Notes: generated from the letters alone by a model not told the origin. Shown: positions 33,889-44,936, counted from the stretch's first letter. The stretch: DNA of 64,000 nucleotides from Marinobacter sp. AC-23 (GCF_001858325.1 NZ_MBPP01000078.1:4-64003); one strand, 5' to 3'. Translations and numbers: made by a program.

Positions 33889-34590
33889 ATGACCTCTCCA
33901 AAACTCTGGTTGATTGTCCCCGCCGCTGGCATTGGTCAGCGCATGCAGGCCGAGTGTCCCAAGCAATACCTTCGTATTAATAGACGCTTTATTCTGGATA
34001 TCACGCTATCTCGATTGTTGGATTCCGGTCTTTTTGCTGGATGTATGGTTCCGTTGAACGTTGCAGATCATTGGTGGCTGAACACCGAGGCCATTAAAGA
34101 TGACCGTATTCAGACCTGCGGCGGTGGTGCGGAGCGGGCGAATTCTGTTCTCTCAGCACTGCACGCACTGGAAGAGCAGGTTGCTGCAGATGATTGGGTG
34201 TTGGTTCATGATGCGGCTCGTCCTTGCATTCACCCATCCGATCTTGAGAATCTCGTTTCAACACTGTCTGACCATCCTGTGGGTGGTCTTTTGGCTGCAC
34301 CGGTTTCAGATACGCTTAAAAAGGCGGAAACGGGCCGCTTGCCTGAAGTTATCAAAACAGAGGATCGCCGCCAGCTTTGGCGGGCGCTTACGCCTCAGAT
34401 GTTTCGTTACTCCATGTTGGTTGATGCGCTGGAGGCGGCTTTGAAGAAAGGGCTGCCGGTTACGGATGAGTCCTCTGCCATGGAGTTTTCCGGTAACATG
34501 CCGGTTCTTGTGGAAGGTCGGCCGGATAATATCAAGATTACCGTGCCCGCTGACCTGGATCTTGCTGGCTTTATTCTTAGCCGGTTCTGA
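33889..34590 (+). CDS. ispD: 2-C-methyl-D-erythritol 4-phosphate cytidylyltransferase
   Basis: Third step of the MEP isoprenoid pathway. The CTP-binding start IVPAAGIGQRMQAECPKQYL and later VLVHDAARPCI and GRPDNIKITVPADL are family marks. I chose ATG 33889 (MTSPKLW), five codons after a possible earlier start. It is 233 residues long and next to ispF, the pathway's fifth-step enzyme. Confidence 0.95.
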   Translation: MTSPKLWLIVPAAGIGQRMQAECPKQYLRINRRFILDITLSRLLDSGLFAGCMVPLNVADHWWLNTEAIKDDRIQTCGGGAERANSVLSALHALEEQVAADDWVLVHDAARPCIHPSDLENLVSTLSDHPVGGLLAAPVSDTLKKAETGRLPEVIKTEDRRQLWRALTPQMFRYSMLVDALEAALKKGLPVTDESSAMEFSGNMPVLVEGRPDNIKITVPADLDLAGFILSRF

Positions 34591-34617
34591 GTTTTCTGGA
34601 TTTCCCCGGAGTTATTT

Positions 34618-35097
34618 ATGCGAATTGGTCAGGGCTTTGATGTTCATGCCTTCGGCGAAGGCGAGGCCGTTATTCTTGGCGGCGTTTCCATACCTTACAG
34701 CCAGGGCTTAAAAGCCCACTCTGATGGTGATGTGTTGCTGCACGCTCTGGCGGATGCTCTGTTGGGTGCGGTTGCGCTGGGAGATATTGGTCATCTGTTT
34801 CCGGATACCAGTAACGAGTGGGCTGGAGCGGATAGCAGGGATCTGCTGCGCCGAGTTATGGCTCGGGTGGCGGAAGAGGGCTTCGGCGTTCTGAATGTCG
34901 ATACGACAATCATTGCCCAGGCACCCAAAATGGCGCCACATATTGAGGCTATGCGCTTGAATATTTCGGAAGATTTAGGCATTCCGGCCAGTCGTGTGAG
35001 TGTAAAAGCGACCACTAGCGAGAAGCTGGGTTTTACCGGGCGTGGCGAGGGTATCGCTTGCCAGGCTGTGTGTTTGCTTGAGCCGGTGGCGTTGTGA
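34618..35097 (+). CDS. ispF: 2-C-methyl-D-erythritol 2,4-cyclodiphosphate synthase
   Basis: The 159-residue enzyme starts [15 protein letters not shown], with metal ligands in the DVH motif, and shows [17 protein letters not shown] and [19 protein letters not shown]. It follows ispD by 27 bases and overlaps truD by 4 bases (gtga). Confidence 0.97.
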   Translation: MRIGQGFDVHAFGEGEAVILGGVSIPYSQGLKAHSDGDVLLHALADALLGAVALGDIGHLFPDTSNEWAGADSRDLLRRVMARVAEEGFGVLNVDTTIIAQAPKMAPHIEAMRLNISEDLGIPASRVSVKATTSEKLGFTGRGEGIACQAVCLLEPVAL

Positions 35098-36191
35098 GCG
35101 ATTCCGAGGCTAATGCAAAAAGCTGGCGGTTAGACTGGCCTGTATCAGGTGGTTCGCGGGTAGCTCGGGTTCAGTTGAAAACTGCGCCGGAAGATTTCAG
35201 GGTTAGTGAGGTGTTGGATGAATTCCCGGAACAAGGGGAGTCATCCGGTGACATTAACGTTACCGGTGAGGGTGAGCACCTGTGTTTGCGCATTGAGAAA
35301 ACCGGTGATAATACAGAGTTTGTGGCGCGTGAGCTGGCTACCATCGCGGGCTGTAGATCATTTGATGTTGGGCTTTGCGGGCTCAAAGATCGCCATGCGG
35401 TAACCAGCCAATGGTTCAGCCTTTATCGTCCCGGTATGATGGACGATGATACGGCGTTGATTGAGCAGATTTTGGAGCGCTGGCCGGTAAAAGCGGCCCA
35501 TCGTAGCGTACGAAAATTGCGCCGTGGCGATCATCAGGCAACCACTTTGTGATCACACTTCGACAGGTAAGCGCAGAACGCGAGGCTGTTGAACACGCGC
35601 TTGAACGTTTGAAGATGCAGGGCGCGCCTAATTACTTTGGCCCTCAGCGTTTCGGCTTTGCCGGTGGCAATCTTGATCAGGCGGTTCATATTGATCCTTC
35701 AGCACTGAACCGCCGTGGCGGGCAGGGTAAGCGCGGGGGCCGGGGGAAGGGTAAATCGGGCGGTGGCAGAGATGACCGGAAAAACGTATTGTACTTTTCG
35801 GCGGCCCGCTCTTGGTTGTTTAATGAGGTTCTCGCGTCACGAGTGGCGGATGGCACCTGGCAGACACCCATGTCGGGCGAACCGGGGAGCGCGCGACTGG
35901 CCCCTGTGGGGCGATGGTGGCACAAGTGCCAGCGACGAGGCAGAGCAGTTAGAGCGTGGCACCGTGGCACAGACACCGGAACTGGCTTGCCTGTTTTCGG
36001 TAACCCGAATGAAGCCCGAGCGTCGCCCGTTGGTGGCCATGGCAAAAGGTCTCAGCTGGATCTGGCTTGATGATGGCGGATTGAAACTGGACTTCTTTCT
36101 TGAACCAGGCCAGTACGCCACCACGGTTTTAGGTGATATTTTTGAGCTCGAGGACATGAGCCTCAGCCAACATAACAAACAACACGGCTAG
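35094..36191 (+). CDS. truD: tRNA pseudouridine(13) synthase (frames broken near 35540 and 35895)
   Basis: Catalytic region [19 protein letters not shown] is present, as are [17 protein letters not shown] and [17 protein letters not shown]. One missing G near 35540 ([11 protein letters not shown]) and, unusually, one extra base near 35895 are needed to join the three parts; the sum leaves 366 codons. Between VHIDPSALN and [13 protein letters not shown] sits a Gly/Arg/Lys-rich insert (about 35710-35779; [20 protein letters not shown]) that I do not know from E. coli TruD. GTG 35094 is the start. Confidence 0.92.
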
Positions 36192-36239
36192 CTGTTTTTG
36201 GTTGGCTATCGTGTGGCTAGCTAATATCTGGAGAGTACT

Positions 36240-37009
36240 TTGCGTATTCTGTTATCAAACGATGACGGTGTTCATTCACCGGGGTTGGTCGCCCTCTATG
36301 AAGGCCTTAACGGCTTGGGTGACCTTGAAGTGGTTGCACCGGATCGGGATCACAGTGGGGCGAGTAATGCCTTGACGCTTAACCGCCCACTAACGGTTGA
36401 GAAACATCCCAATGGTTTCCGGTCTATCGACGGTACGCCTACAGATTGTGTGCATCTGGCGGTTAACGGGCTGTTTGATGAGCCTTTCGATCGGGTGGTT
36501 TCGGGCATCAATACCCACGCTAATCTGGGTGACGATATTATCTATTCCGGTACCGTAGCGGCTGCAACCGAAGGTCGCCACCTTGGGTTACCGGCTATTG
36601 CCGTGTCTTTGGTAAGCGAGGGGCGTAATCATTACGACACTGCAGCCAGGGTCGTACGCATGCTTCTCGAAAGCGAGAGTCCATTTGTTTTAGGGCCACG
36701 TTCCATTTTGAATGTGAATGTGCCAGATATCCCCTGGGAAGAGCTTGCAGGTTTTCGCGTAACCCGGCTGGGCGATCGCGAGCGGGCGGAGGGTGCCGTG
36801 CCAATGACCTGCCCGCGGGGTAAGGAGCGTTACTGGATAGCGCTGCCGGGAAAGGCGGTGACGCTGGCCCCGGAACCGACTTTCACGCGGTTTCACAAGG
36901 GTACGTCTCGCTTACGCCGGTTCACATTGATATGACTCGCCACGAAGCGCTAGTGTCTCTCAGAGCCTGGGTGGACTCCCTTCAGGCATCCATGGGGGAT
37001 GGTGCGTGA
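36240..37009 (+). CDS. surE: 5'-nucleotidase SurE (frame broken near 36872)
   Basis: Stationary-phase survival phosphatase. It begins [16 protein letters not shown] (the metal-binding DD) from TTG 36240 with ggagag just upstream, and has [13 protein letters not shown] and [21 protein letters not shown]. As printed the C-terminus is wrong after TLAP. One added C near 36872 gives [20 protein letters not shown] and an end at 37009, for 256 residues. It overlaps pcm by 4 bases. Confidence 0.95.
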
Positions 37010-37662
37010 GTGGTGCGCTTCAAGGTATAGGGATGACATCCCGACGCACGCGTATGCGCTTGGTGCAGCGCCTCAAAGAATCGGGCATCGAGTCAGACCG
37101 CGTGCTGGAAGTTATGGGGCAGATACCGCGCCATATTTTTCTGGATGAAGCACTGTCGCATCGGGCATACGAGGACACGTCGCTGCCAATTGGTTATGGC
37201 CAGACCTTGTCTCAGCCTTACATCGTTGCTCGAATGACCGAGCTGCTGCTCAGGCATGAGCCCGCCAGGGTGCTGGAGTTGGGCACAGGGTCTGGTTACC
37301 AGACCGCCGTGTTATCGCAACTGTTTGATCAAATATACAGTGTTGAGCGCATCAAGCCCCTTCAGGATCGCGCCCGGGATCGGCTGCGTCAAATGAGTAT
37401 CCGGAATGTCATGCTCAAACATGCGGATGGTGGCATGGGGTGGCCAGAAAGAGGGCCGTTTGACGGAATTATTGTTACCGCCGCTCCCATGGAGGTGCCA
37501 ACCGAGCTACTGGATCAGCTTGCAGATGGTGGCGTTTTGATTGCACCGGTTGGTGAAGAGCATCAGGTGCTTGTTGAGGTAATCCGTAACGGGGAGAAAT
37601 TTGAGCGTCGCGAATTGGAGCCTGTTCGCTTTGTGCCCCTTCTGGGTGGGGTTGTCCGTTGA
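37006..37662 (+). CDS. pcm: Protein-L-isoaspartate O-methyltransferase
   Basis: The 218-residue repair methyltransferase has the SAM-binding [39 protein letters not shown] near the start, and [17 protein letters not shown] 37006 overlaps the surE stop, and the gene overlaps the DUF368 gene by 4 bases. surE-pcm-(DUF368)-nlpD-rpoS is a familiar stationary-phase order. Confidence 0.96.
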   Translation: MSGALQGIGMTSRRTRMRLVQRLKESGIESDRVLEVMGQIPRHIFLDEALSHRAYEDTSLPIGYGQTLSQPYIVARMTELLLRHEPARVLELGTGSGYQTAVLSQLFDQIYSVERIKPLQDRARDRLRQMSIRNVMLKHADGGMGWPERGPFDGIIVTAAPMEVPTELLDQLADGGVLIAPVGEEHQVLVEVIRNGEKFERRELEPVRFVPLLGGVVR

Positions 37663-38656
37663 TCGACACTCAGCGGGAATCTCATAAGCAAAACGTCGAC
37701 CGCACACAACATCCCGCTTCGGTGTTTTTGAGAGGCATGGCAATGGGCGCGGCGGATATCGTCCCCGGAGTGTCCGGCGGCACCATCGCGTTTATAACGG
37801 GTATATACTTTCGGCTTCTGGAAGCGGTTAATGCTGTCCCTGGTGCCATAGTCCGGCATCTAATCCGGGGTAGGCTGGTAACCTTTTGGCAAGCCTGTGA
37901 TGGCACCTTTCTCAGCACCTTGTTGATGGGAATTCTTGTCAGTATTGCAACGCTGGCTTCTGCCATCGGTTTTTTGCTTGCTGAGTATCCCATCTTGATC
38001 TGGAGTTTTTTCTTCGGGCTCATTCTGGCGTCGGTTTGGCATATTGGCCGTCAAGCACGGCACTACCGTGCCACACTGCTTATACCTCTTGTTGTCGGCA
38101 TTGCTGCGGCCTGGTGGATCACAACCTTGTCTGTTGGCCAGCTTGACCCCTCTGCACTGGCATTTTTTGCCGCCGGCGCTGTGGCCATATGCGCAATGAT
38201 ATTGCCCGGGATTTCCGGCAGTTTCATTCTGGTTATTATCGGCATGTACACACCTGTTCTCGCGGCCATCAAATCCTTTGATATCGGCTTTTTACTGCTA
38301 TTCATGGCAGGCTGCTTAGTAGGGCTGCTGTCCGTCGCCCGGCTTATTACGTGGGCATTTCAAAAGTATCACGACCCTGTACTTGCTCTGCTTACGGGCT
38401 TTATGATTGGCGCACTGAATAAGGTCTGGCCCTGGAAGGAAACCCTCAGTTGGCGAACCAACAGCTCAGGTGAACAGGTGCCGCTGAGTGAGGTTAGTAT
38501 CAGCCTGGTGCATTTGCAGATATTTCCGGTCAGGATCCGCAGATTGCTTTGGCTGTGGTCATGGCCTTTGCTGGCATTGTACTTGTTTTGCTGGTTGAGT
38601 GGTTTGGTGGACGCCACCAGCAGAAGACCTCGTCGGTACCTGATAGCACCCCATAA
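37659..38656 (+). CDS. DUF368 (PopT-type) membrane protein (frame broken near 38501)
   Basis: The polytopic membrane protein has the paired motifs [13 protein letters not shown] near residue 38 and [13 protein letters not shown] near 185, which suggest an inverted-repeat fold. DUF368 proteins have been reported as undecaprenyl phosphate translocases. As printed the last 60 residues are out of frame. One added C near 38501 gives [14 protein letters not shown], then a final membrane helix ([17 protein letters not shown]), and a stop at 38654-38656, for 332 residues. Confidence 0.88.
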
Positions 38657-38856
38657 GATGGTGTTACCTTTTGGGGCATGAGGGTGTTCCTGCCCGTAAC
38701 AAAGGATGGGGCGGGTAACAGAGATGAGCGGTGAGTAACTTGGATTTGTTTTTAAAATATGCAATAAATTAGCGAGTTACTTTTGAAACTTCAGGATCCT
38801 CTTTGAACAGATACAGAGCCTATACACATCTCTAATAACCGGGCAGTGTTAATCCT

Positions 38857-39762
38857 GTGAGATTACTACGTGGGTCAGCTCTAGCCGCGTTGTCGGCCTC
38901 CCCGCGGTTCCCCTTCGGTGCCCGGCTTCTCTTGTGGGTTTCTGAAACGGCTAGGTTTTCGTCCGTTTTGCTCGCACTGCTGCTTCTTTTTGGTGCCATA
39001 AGTGGCTGCAACACCCAGGCGCTTCACCAGGACGATATCTACAACCCGCCGGTATATTGGGGCCGTCATGTGGTGCGTCAAGGCGAGACGCTGTATGGCA
39101 TAGCCTGGACTTACGGGCGAGACTACCAGGAGCTGGGTCGAGCGAACGGAATGGCTCCGCCTTGGACGATTCGTGCCGGCCAAGTGCTTCGGCTAGATGT
39201 TCGTGGCGCTGCACAATCTGGCAGTGGTGCCCGTGCAACGGCAAAGACATCAAGGCCAGCGGCGAACCCGTCCGCCAGGACGTCACGCGCCAAGCCAGCT
39301 AGACAAACACAAGCGAATACTCGAAAGCCAGCCGTCACTCGTAAGCCGGATTCCTCCGCACCATTAGCCTCTCGCTCACAGACAGTAGCCAGCATTCCAT
39401 GGCGCTGGCCGCACTCTGGCACTGTAATTGCAGGATATTCAGCATCCGGAAAAGTCAACAAAGGCATTGATATTGCGGGAAAAGCCGGGGATGCTGTAAG
39501 GGCCGCCGCAGATGGAAATGTGGTCTACGCCGGCAATGGTTTGCTTGGTTATGGTAATTTAATTATTGTGAATCATAACGAGCATTATCTGAGTGCGTAC
39601 GCTCATAATCGAAAGATCCGGGTAGGCGAGGGAGAAAAAGTAAAAGCCGGGCAAGTTATCGCAGAGCTTGGCAGCAGTGGTACAGAAAGGCCTAAGTTAC
39701 ATTTTGAAATCCGTAAAAATGGAAACCCGGTCGATCCAGCCCATTATCTGCCACCACGCTAG
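38857..39762 (+). CDS. nlpD: Murein hydrolase activator NlpD
   Basis: The predicted outer-membrane lipoprotein has lipobox FGAISGC, a LysM domain (VVRQGETLYGIAWTYGRDY), a Pro/Ala/Arg-rich linker and a degenerate M23 domain (NKGIDIAGKAGDAVRAAADG, LHFEIRKNGNPVDPAHYLP). The first metal His of active M23 enzymes is replaced here (NKGID), as in NlpD, which activates an amidase instead of cutting. The signal helix starts only about 30 residues in from GTG 38857, so a later start is possible. Confidence 0.9.
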   Translation: MRLLRGSALAALSASPRFPFGARLLLWVSETARFSSVLLALLLLFGAISGCNTQALHQDDIYNPPVYWGRHVVRQGETLYGIAWTYGRDYQELGRANGMAPPWTIRAGQVLRLDVRGAAQSGSGARATAKTSRPAANPSARTSRAKPARQTQANTRKPAVTRKPDSSAPLASRSQTVASIPWRWPHSGTVIAGYSASGKVNKGIDIAGKAGDAVRAAADGNVVYAGNGLLGYGNLIIVNHNEHYLSAYAHNRKIRVGEGEKVKAGQVIAELGSSGTERPKLHFEIRKNGNPVDPAHYLPPR

Positions 39763-39916
39763 CGATAGGCGCGGTGTTTCAAACAAGAAAAAAAGGTGGC
39801 TTAAGCGAATACTCGGGCCATTGAAGAAGTCCTGAATAGAAAATAAATAACCAATGCCCGCAATAAAAAGAAGTATCGGGCGAAAATCCAGGATTGTTGA
39901 AAGGCGGGGCAAAGAT

Positions 39917-40927
39917 ATGTCAGCAGAACAAGAAAGTATGATTATCGATCGTATAACAGACGTTGATGGCTCTATAAATGTTGAGGACTCTGAAGATCAG
40001 TTGCTAGCAGAAGAAAAAACCGACAAGGTCGCCCCAGAGGCTGCCGAAGTTGATGGAGGATTTCCCCCCAAAGGGCGTTATTACAGCAGTTCAAAGCAAC
40101 TGGACGCCACACAGCTTTATCTCAATGAAATTGGCTTTTCACCACTTCTGACTCCAGAAGAAGAGGTTTACTTTGCCCGTTTGGCGCGCAAGGGTGAGGA
40201 GTCTGGCCGTAAACGAATGATTGAGAGCAACCTGCGCTTGGTTGTGAAAATTGCACGTCGCTATGTGAACCGTGGGCTTACGTTGCTTGATCTGATTGAG
40301 GAGGGCAACCTGGGGCTGATTAGAGCGGTTGAAAAGTTTGACCCGGAGCGCGGCTTTCGGTTCTCCACTTATGCAACTTGGTGGATCCGCCAGACAATAG
40401 AGCGGGCCATTATGAACCAGACCCGTACCATCCGGCTGCCTATCCACGTAGTAAAGGAGCTGAACCTTTATCTGCGGGCCGCTCGCGAACTTACGCAAAA
40501 ACTCGATCATGAGCCTTCTGCGGAAGAAATCGCCACTATGGTGGATAAGCCGGTTAAAGACGTGAAGCGCATGCTGGGCCTTAACGAGCGTGTTGCCTCC
40601 ATGGATACGCCTATAGGCGCCGGCGGTGAAAAATCCCTGCTGGATACCGTGGCAGATGAAGGCGCGTCTGATCCTGCGGATGTGCTGCAGGACAACAATA
40701 TGAGCGCCTGTATTGGGAAATGGATAGACCTGCTCAGCGAAAAACAGCAGGAAGTGCTGTCCCGGAGATTTGGGCTCAGAGGTTATCCAGTTAGCACGTT
40801 GGAAGAAGTGGGGCAGGAAATTGGCCTGACCCGGGAGCGGGTTCGTCAAATTCAGGTGGAGGCGCTGCGGCGCTTGCGTGAAATACTGGAAAAAGAAGGA
40901 TTAACGGGCAACCTACTGTTTAAATAG
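39917..40927 (+). CDS. rpoS: Stationary-phase sigma factor RpoS
   Basis: Sigma-70 family factor with the four regions in order: [20 protein letters not shown] (1.2), [21 protein letters not shown] (2), [17 protein letters not shown] (2.4), and [22 protein letters not shown] (4.2 helix-turn-helix). I prefer ATG 39917 (MSAEQESM), giving 336 residues against 330 in E. coli, to the upstream ATG 39854, which has no ribosome site. It follows nlpD, inside which the rpoS promoter usually lies. Confidence 0.96.
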   Translation: MSAEQESMIIDRITDVDGSINVEDSEDQLLAEEKTDKVAPEAAEVDGGFPPKGRYYSSSKQLDATQLYLNEIGFSPLLTPEEEVYFARLARKGEESGRKRMIESNLRLVVKIARRYVNRGLTLLDLIEEGNLGLIRAVEKFDPERGFRFSTYATWWIRQTIERAIMNQTRTIRLPIHVVKELNLYLRAARELTQKLDHEPSAEEIATMVDKPVKDVKRMLGLNERVASMDTPIGAGGEKSLLDTVADEGASDPADVLQDNNMSACIGKWIDLLSEKQQEVLSRRFGLRGYPVSTLEEVGQEIGLTRERVRQIQVEALRRLREILEKEGLTGNLLFK

Positions 40928-40948
40928 CTTTTCTGACGCAGCATTTGA

Positions 40949-40985
40949 AACGCCGGCCATGTCTCATGGCTGGCGTTTTGTGTTT
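40949..40985 (+). terminator. Rho-independent terminator after rpoS
   Basis: Stem aacgccggccatg/catggctggcgtt with loop tct and one mismatch is followed by ttgtgtttt. It lies 22 bases after the rpoS stop. Confidence 0.88.
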
Positions 40986-41134
40986 TAGTGGTTCTGTAAA
41001 AGTAACCCCGCAAATGAGAACCAGGTTGTGCCTCGCACCCTGAGGTCGTTGTTAGAATAGCAACGCCGGGGTCGCGCGGATTCGTACCTGGTGACGAATG
41101 AACTCTCATAATAATGACTGAAAAGGAAAGGACT

Positions 41135-41707
41135 ATGAAAAAGGCATTTTTGACGGGCTGTGCATCTCTGGTGCTGGCTGCCACTCTCTCAGCTCCTGCT
41201 TTGGCGTTATCCGTTGGAGGTGTCGACGTTCCGGATACCTATACTGCAGGCAGTACAGAGCTTCAGTTGAATGGCGCGGGCACTCGCTCCAAATTTTTCA
41301 TGGATCTGTATGTTGGTAGTCTTTACGTCCCGCAGGCACAGCATGATGGTAATGTGGTAGTTGAAGCCGATGAACCCCAAGCAATTACCCTGCATATTAC
41401 ATCTGGCATGATTACCAGCGATCGAATGACTGAGGCAACCATGGAAGGCTTCGAGGCCTCCACAGGTGGTGATATGTCTTCGGTTAAGGCAGATATTGAT
41501 CAGTTTATGTCTGTGTTCAAAGCGGAGATCAAAGAAGGCGACGTTTTTGATCTTGTCTATGTTCCGGAGGAGGGTGTTAAGGTACTGAAAAACGGCGAAC
41601 AAAAGGACACAGTGGGTGACCTTGAGTTCAAAAAAGCCCTGTTTGGTATCTGGTTGTCTGATGAGCCTGCCCAAAGCAGCCTGAAGGAAGACATGCTGGG
41701 CCAGTAA
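41135..41707 (+). CDS. Chalcone-isomerase-like periplasmic protein
   Basis: The 190-residue protein has a Sec signal (MKKAFLTGCASLVLAATLSA, cleavage near APALA) and a domain like the bacterial chalcone isomerase family (RSKFFMDLYVGSLYVP, FKKALFGIWLSDEPAQSSL). The bacterial members are not known to act on flavonoids; function is unknown. ATG 41135 is preferred over 41114 because aaggaaagg lies just before it. Confidence 0.88.
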   Translation: MKKAFLTGCASLVLAATLSAPALALSVGGVDVPDTYTAGSTELQLNGAGTRSKFFMDLYVGSLYVPQAQHDGNVVVEADEPQAITLHITSGMITSDRMTEATMEGFEASTGGDMSSVKADIDQFMSVFKAEIKEGDVFDLVYVPEEGVKVLKNGEQKDTVGDLEFKKALFGIWLSDEPAQSSLKEDMLGQ

Positions 41708-41732
41708 TAACCTGGTATTCAGGTGCACATAG

Positions 41733-41759
41733 AAAAGCCGGCTCACCGCCGGCTTTTTT
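41733..41759. terminator. Bidirectional terminator between the chalcone-isomerase-like gene and nth
   Basis: Stem aaagccggc/gccggcttt with a 5-base loop, flanked by A on the left and six T on the right, sits between two convergent genes and can serve both strands. Confidence 0.9.
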
Positions 41760-41776
41760 GGTTCTGACTCTGTCGC

Positions 41777-42415
41777 TTACAGGTAATCATTTTTCTGTTT
41801 GAATTCACACAAGTCCTCAATAATACATGCACCACACCTGGGTTTTCGGGCTATACATGTGTAGCGTCCATGTAGGATAAGCCAGTGATGGGCGTCTAGC
41901 AGAAACTCTTTGGGCACCAGCCGCATCAGGCGACTTTCCACTTCCAGCACGTTCTTGCCCGGGGCGATACCGGTACGGTTCGATACCCGGAAAATATGGG
42001 TATCCACCGCCATAGCTGGTTGCCCAAACGCGGTGTTCAAAACCACGTTAGCAGTTTTACGTCCAACCCCGGGCAGGGCTTCCAGATCTTCACGGTTATC
42101 GGGAACAATGCTGTTGTGCTTCTCAATCAGTATGCGGCAGGTCTTTACAACGTTCTCTGCTTTGCTGTTGAACAGCCCGATGGTCTTGATATAGCTCTTC
42201 AGGCCGTCAACACCCAGCGCAAGTATAGCCTCTGGGGTGTTGGCGACTGGGTAGAGCTTGTCTGTCGCTTTGTTGACGCCTACATCCGTAGCCTGCGCCG
42301 AGAGAATAACCGCAATGAGCAACTCGAACGAATCGCTGTAGTTGAGCTCCGTTGTCGGGTTGGGGTTGGCTTCCCGCAAGCGGGAGAATATTTCAAGACG
42401 CTTGGCTTTATTCAT
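41777..42415 (-). CDS. nth: Endonuclease III
   Basis: The 212-residue DNA glycosylase/lyase removes oxidised pyrimidines. It shows the helix-hairpin-helix LEALPGVGRKTANVVLNTAFG with the catalytic Lys, VDTHIFRVSNR with the catalytic Asp, and the iron-sulfur cysteines spaced C-x6-C-x2-C-x5-C (CIARKPRCGACIIEDLC). It is last in the rsxABCDGE-nth operon, the same order as in E. coli. Confidence 0.97.
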   Translation of the reverse strand: MNKAKRLEIFSRLREANPNPTTELNYSDSFELLIAVILSAQATDVGVNKATDKLYPVANTPEAILALGVDGLKSYIKTIGLFNSKAENVVKTCRILIEKHNSIVPDNREDLEALPGVGRKTANVVLNTAFGQPAMAVDTHIFRVSNRTGIAPGKNVLEVESRLMRLVPKEFLLDAHHWLILHGRYTCIARKPRCGACIIEDLCEFKQKNDYL

Positions 42416-42442
42416 GGTGTTTATTACGACTCTGGCCGCGAA

Positions 42443-43156
42443 TTAGGAGACGTTTCCGGTCACTCGCACACGCTTGCTACCGGGCGTTGCTACTGGCTGG
42501 GCCGCCTTCTGGCGCTCTTTGAGGTGGTTGTCGATACCGTTTTTCAGGGCAATCAGTAAGCCCAAGCCAACAAAGGCGCCGGGCGGCAATACCATAAACA
42601 GCATGTCTGGGTAATTAGCAAAGGGCTCAACAACCCAGTTCGCTGCCATAGGGCCTAGCAACAGATGCATATCTACAAACAACGTGCCCTGGCCGATCAG
42701 CTCTCGCATGCCGCCAAGAATAACAAGCACGATCAAGAACCCAGTGCCCATCATGGCCCCATCGAGTAACGCGGGGCCAGGCGCATTGCGCGAGGCGAAG
42801 GCATCCGCACGGCCCAGAATGGCGCAGTTGGTGACGATGAGCGGAATGAAAATACCGAGTATTTGATACAGCTCATAGGTGTACGCCTGCATTAGCAACT
42901 CGGCGCAGGTTACAAACGAGGCAATGATCATCACGAACGCGGGCAGGCGCACAGATTCAGCGACAAAATTCCGAATCAGCGAAACCGCCAGATTAGACCC
43001 CACCAGCACCAATAGGGTTGCGAGCCCCAGGCCAATGGCATTGACGACCGTACTGGTGACTGCAAGAAGAGGGCATAGCCCTAGCACCTGAACCAGGGCT
43101 GGGTTGTTGTCCCAAAGCCCGTCACGAATTATTTCACCGGAGGTCTTAGTGGCCAT
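42443..43156 (-). CDS. rsxE: Rsx/Rnf complex subunit E
   Basis: The 237-residue membrane subunit has about six helices and the start [20 protein letters not shown], which is shared with RsxA. The complex moves electrons between a cytoplasmic carrier and the membrane, coupled to ion flow in Rnf, and keeps SoxR reduced in E. coli. It lies 2 bases after rsxG. Confidence 0.95.
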   Translation of the reverse strand: MATKTSGEIIRDGLWDNNPALVQVLGLCPLLAVTSTVVNAIGLGLATLLVLVGSNLAVSLIRNFVAESVRLPAFVMIIASFVTCAELLMQAYTYELYQILGIFIPLIVTNCAILGRADAFASRNAPGPALLDGAMMGTGFLIVLVILGGMRELIGQGTLFVDMHLLLGPMAANWVVEPFANYPDMLFMVLPPGAFVGLGLLIALKNGIDNHLKERQKAAQPVATPGSKRVRVTGNVS

Positions 43157-43158
43157 GC

Positions 43159-43859
43159 TCAGGGTTGCTCCACGCTTAGGGATTCATCTGTCAGGTCCCC
43201 GGGGGTAACCGCAGGGCCATGCCCTGACGGGGGTTTGTTCAGTTGAGCTTGGATAATCTGCTGGTGCTGCCGGAAATAGATCAATGATTTTTGTACCGCT
43301 TTTACAACGGCCCTGGGGGTGATAGTAGCACCGGTAAACTGGTCAAAAACGCCGCCGTTCTTTTTGACGTTCCATTCCCGCGGCGCCGGGTTGCCCAGTG
43401 AGCGCCCCTCAAATTCCGTAACCCAGTTGGATTTCCGGGTTTCGATCCGGTCGCCCAGCCCCGGGGTTTCCTTGTGGCCTATCACCCGAACGCTAGAACA
43501 GCACCTTCAAGATCAATACCCACAAGCAGCTTTATAGTGCCTGAATATCCATCTGGCGCAACGGCAGGCATGATCATGCCAACAGGTTTGCCGTCTTGAC
43601 GCGCTACCCAGACCGTCACTGGGCCCTCGGTAGCTAGCCGGTCACTTGCAGGTAGGGCTATCGTGTCCCGAAGCAAATCGTTGTTGTGGTCGCTTTCAGG
43701 AATAATTTCAAACAAAGCTTTGGCTTCAGCTCTGGCGGCTTGCTCCGTGATGCGTTCTTCCGTCAGTGCCTGGGTAATAGCAATGGTGCCGCCGGTAATA
43801 ATCGCAAAAAGGCCAAGCCCGATGGCACTGCGACGAATGGACTGGGTCATAGTCGCCAT
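43159..43859 (-). CDS. rsxG: Rsx/Rnf complex subunit G (frame broken near 43491)
   Basis: FMN-binding periplasmic subunit with an N-terminal membrane anchor. The covalent flavin motif is [15 protein letters not shown]. As printed the gene is split at 43482-43491. One added base restores [14 protein letters not shown], a hallmark of the family, and gives 233 residues. It sits between rsxD and rsxE with gaps of 2-3 bases. Confidence 0.94.
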
Positions 43860-43862
43860 GAT

Positions 43863-44914
43863 TCAGCTCCTGCCTCGGCCGGGCAACCCACGACGAGCTT
43901 TGTGGTGGCCATAGGTTCTTGGTGGCGTGTAGTGATCAATAAAGGGCACGGCGAAGTTCATGAGCAGCACGCAGAACGCCACGGCATCGGGATAGTTACC
44001 CCAGGTCCGGATAAGATAAATAAGTACGCCAATCCCAGCCCCGTATATCAGTTTACCCTGATGGCTGGTGGCGGCAGACACGGGATCGGTTGCAATAAAG
44101 AAGGCGCCAAGCATGGTACCTCCCGCCAAAAGGTGGAGTGACAGTGGGGCATACTGATCTGCGTTGCTGCCAAATGCCAGGCTCATAACAACCAGCCCGC
44201 CCAAAAAAGCCGCGGGAATATGCCAAGTGATAATACGCAGGCCAATCAATACCAGCCCGCCGGCCAGGAATGCAGCATTAACCCACTCCCAGCCTTTGGC
44301 AAAGCCTTCACCGAATGTGGGGTGAGCCAGAACCTCGGCGGCCGTGTGGGTGGCAATCTTGTGTTTGTATTCGTCCAATGGGGTGGCCATGGTCCAGCCA
44401 TCAACCGCAGTTTGCTGCCCTGAAGCGATGGCAGCCAGGGTATCTCCAAAGCCGGGGGCATTGTTCCAGAGTAGCGCCGGTTCCGCCCAATTGGTGGTCA
44501 TGGCAACCGGGAATGAAATCAGGACCAGTGCGTAGCCCACCATGCTGGGTTGAAAGGGTTGGAGCCCAACCCGCCATACAACTGCTTGGCAATCACGATG
44601 GCTGAAATAACCGCCACCGCCGACACCCAAAAGGGCACAAACTGCGGCAAGGAAAGCCCCAGCAATAGGCCAGTTACAGCGGCGGTATTGTCCCTGAGAA
44701 CAACCGCGACGGGTTTGCTGCGCAGTTTGAGGATAGCCGCTTCTGAGGCCAGAGCAATAGCAACACACCAGGCAACATTAACCAGGTTGCCCCAACCAAA
44801 AAACAGGGTCTGCGCCAACAGGCCGGGCAGTGTTGCGAGTATGACCCAAAGCATCACCTTGGATGTGGGGCGCGCTTTATGCGCGTGGGGTGAGGACTGT
44901 TGAACAAACGCCAT
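43863..44914 (-). CDS. rsxD: Rsx/Rnf complex subunit D (frame broken near 44547)
   Basis: Membrane subunit with a covalently bound FMN; the region [19 protein letters not shown] near the C-terminal third holds the attachment Thr. The N-terminal half reads ...[10 protein letters not shown], then breaks; one added base continues [16 protein letters not shown]. The reconstructed length is 350 residues, normal for the family. It lies between rsxC and rsxG. Confidence 0.94.
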
Positions 44915-44936
44915 GAAGAATTGGGCCTGATTCGAA

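Noticed and set aside
33408-33932. Long minus-strand frame of 174 codons across ftsB and the intergenic element
   Set aside because: It is antisense to ftsB, whose identity is clear, and its first third comes from the copy B hairpin element and the start of ispD. The composition (Ser/Arg/Cys-rich) is that of a shadow frame.
36872-36940. Alternative short C-terminus of SurE (ending [10 protein letters not shown])
   Set aside because: The +1 frame gives the family-like end [20 protein letters not shown], normal length and a 4-base overlap with pcm, so the printed end is an artefact.
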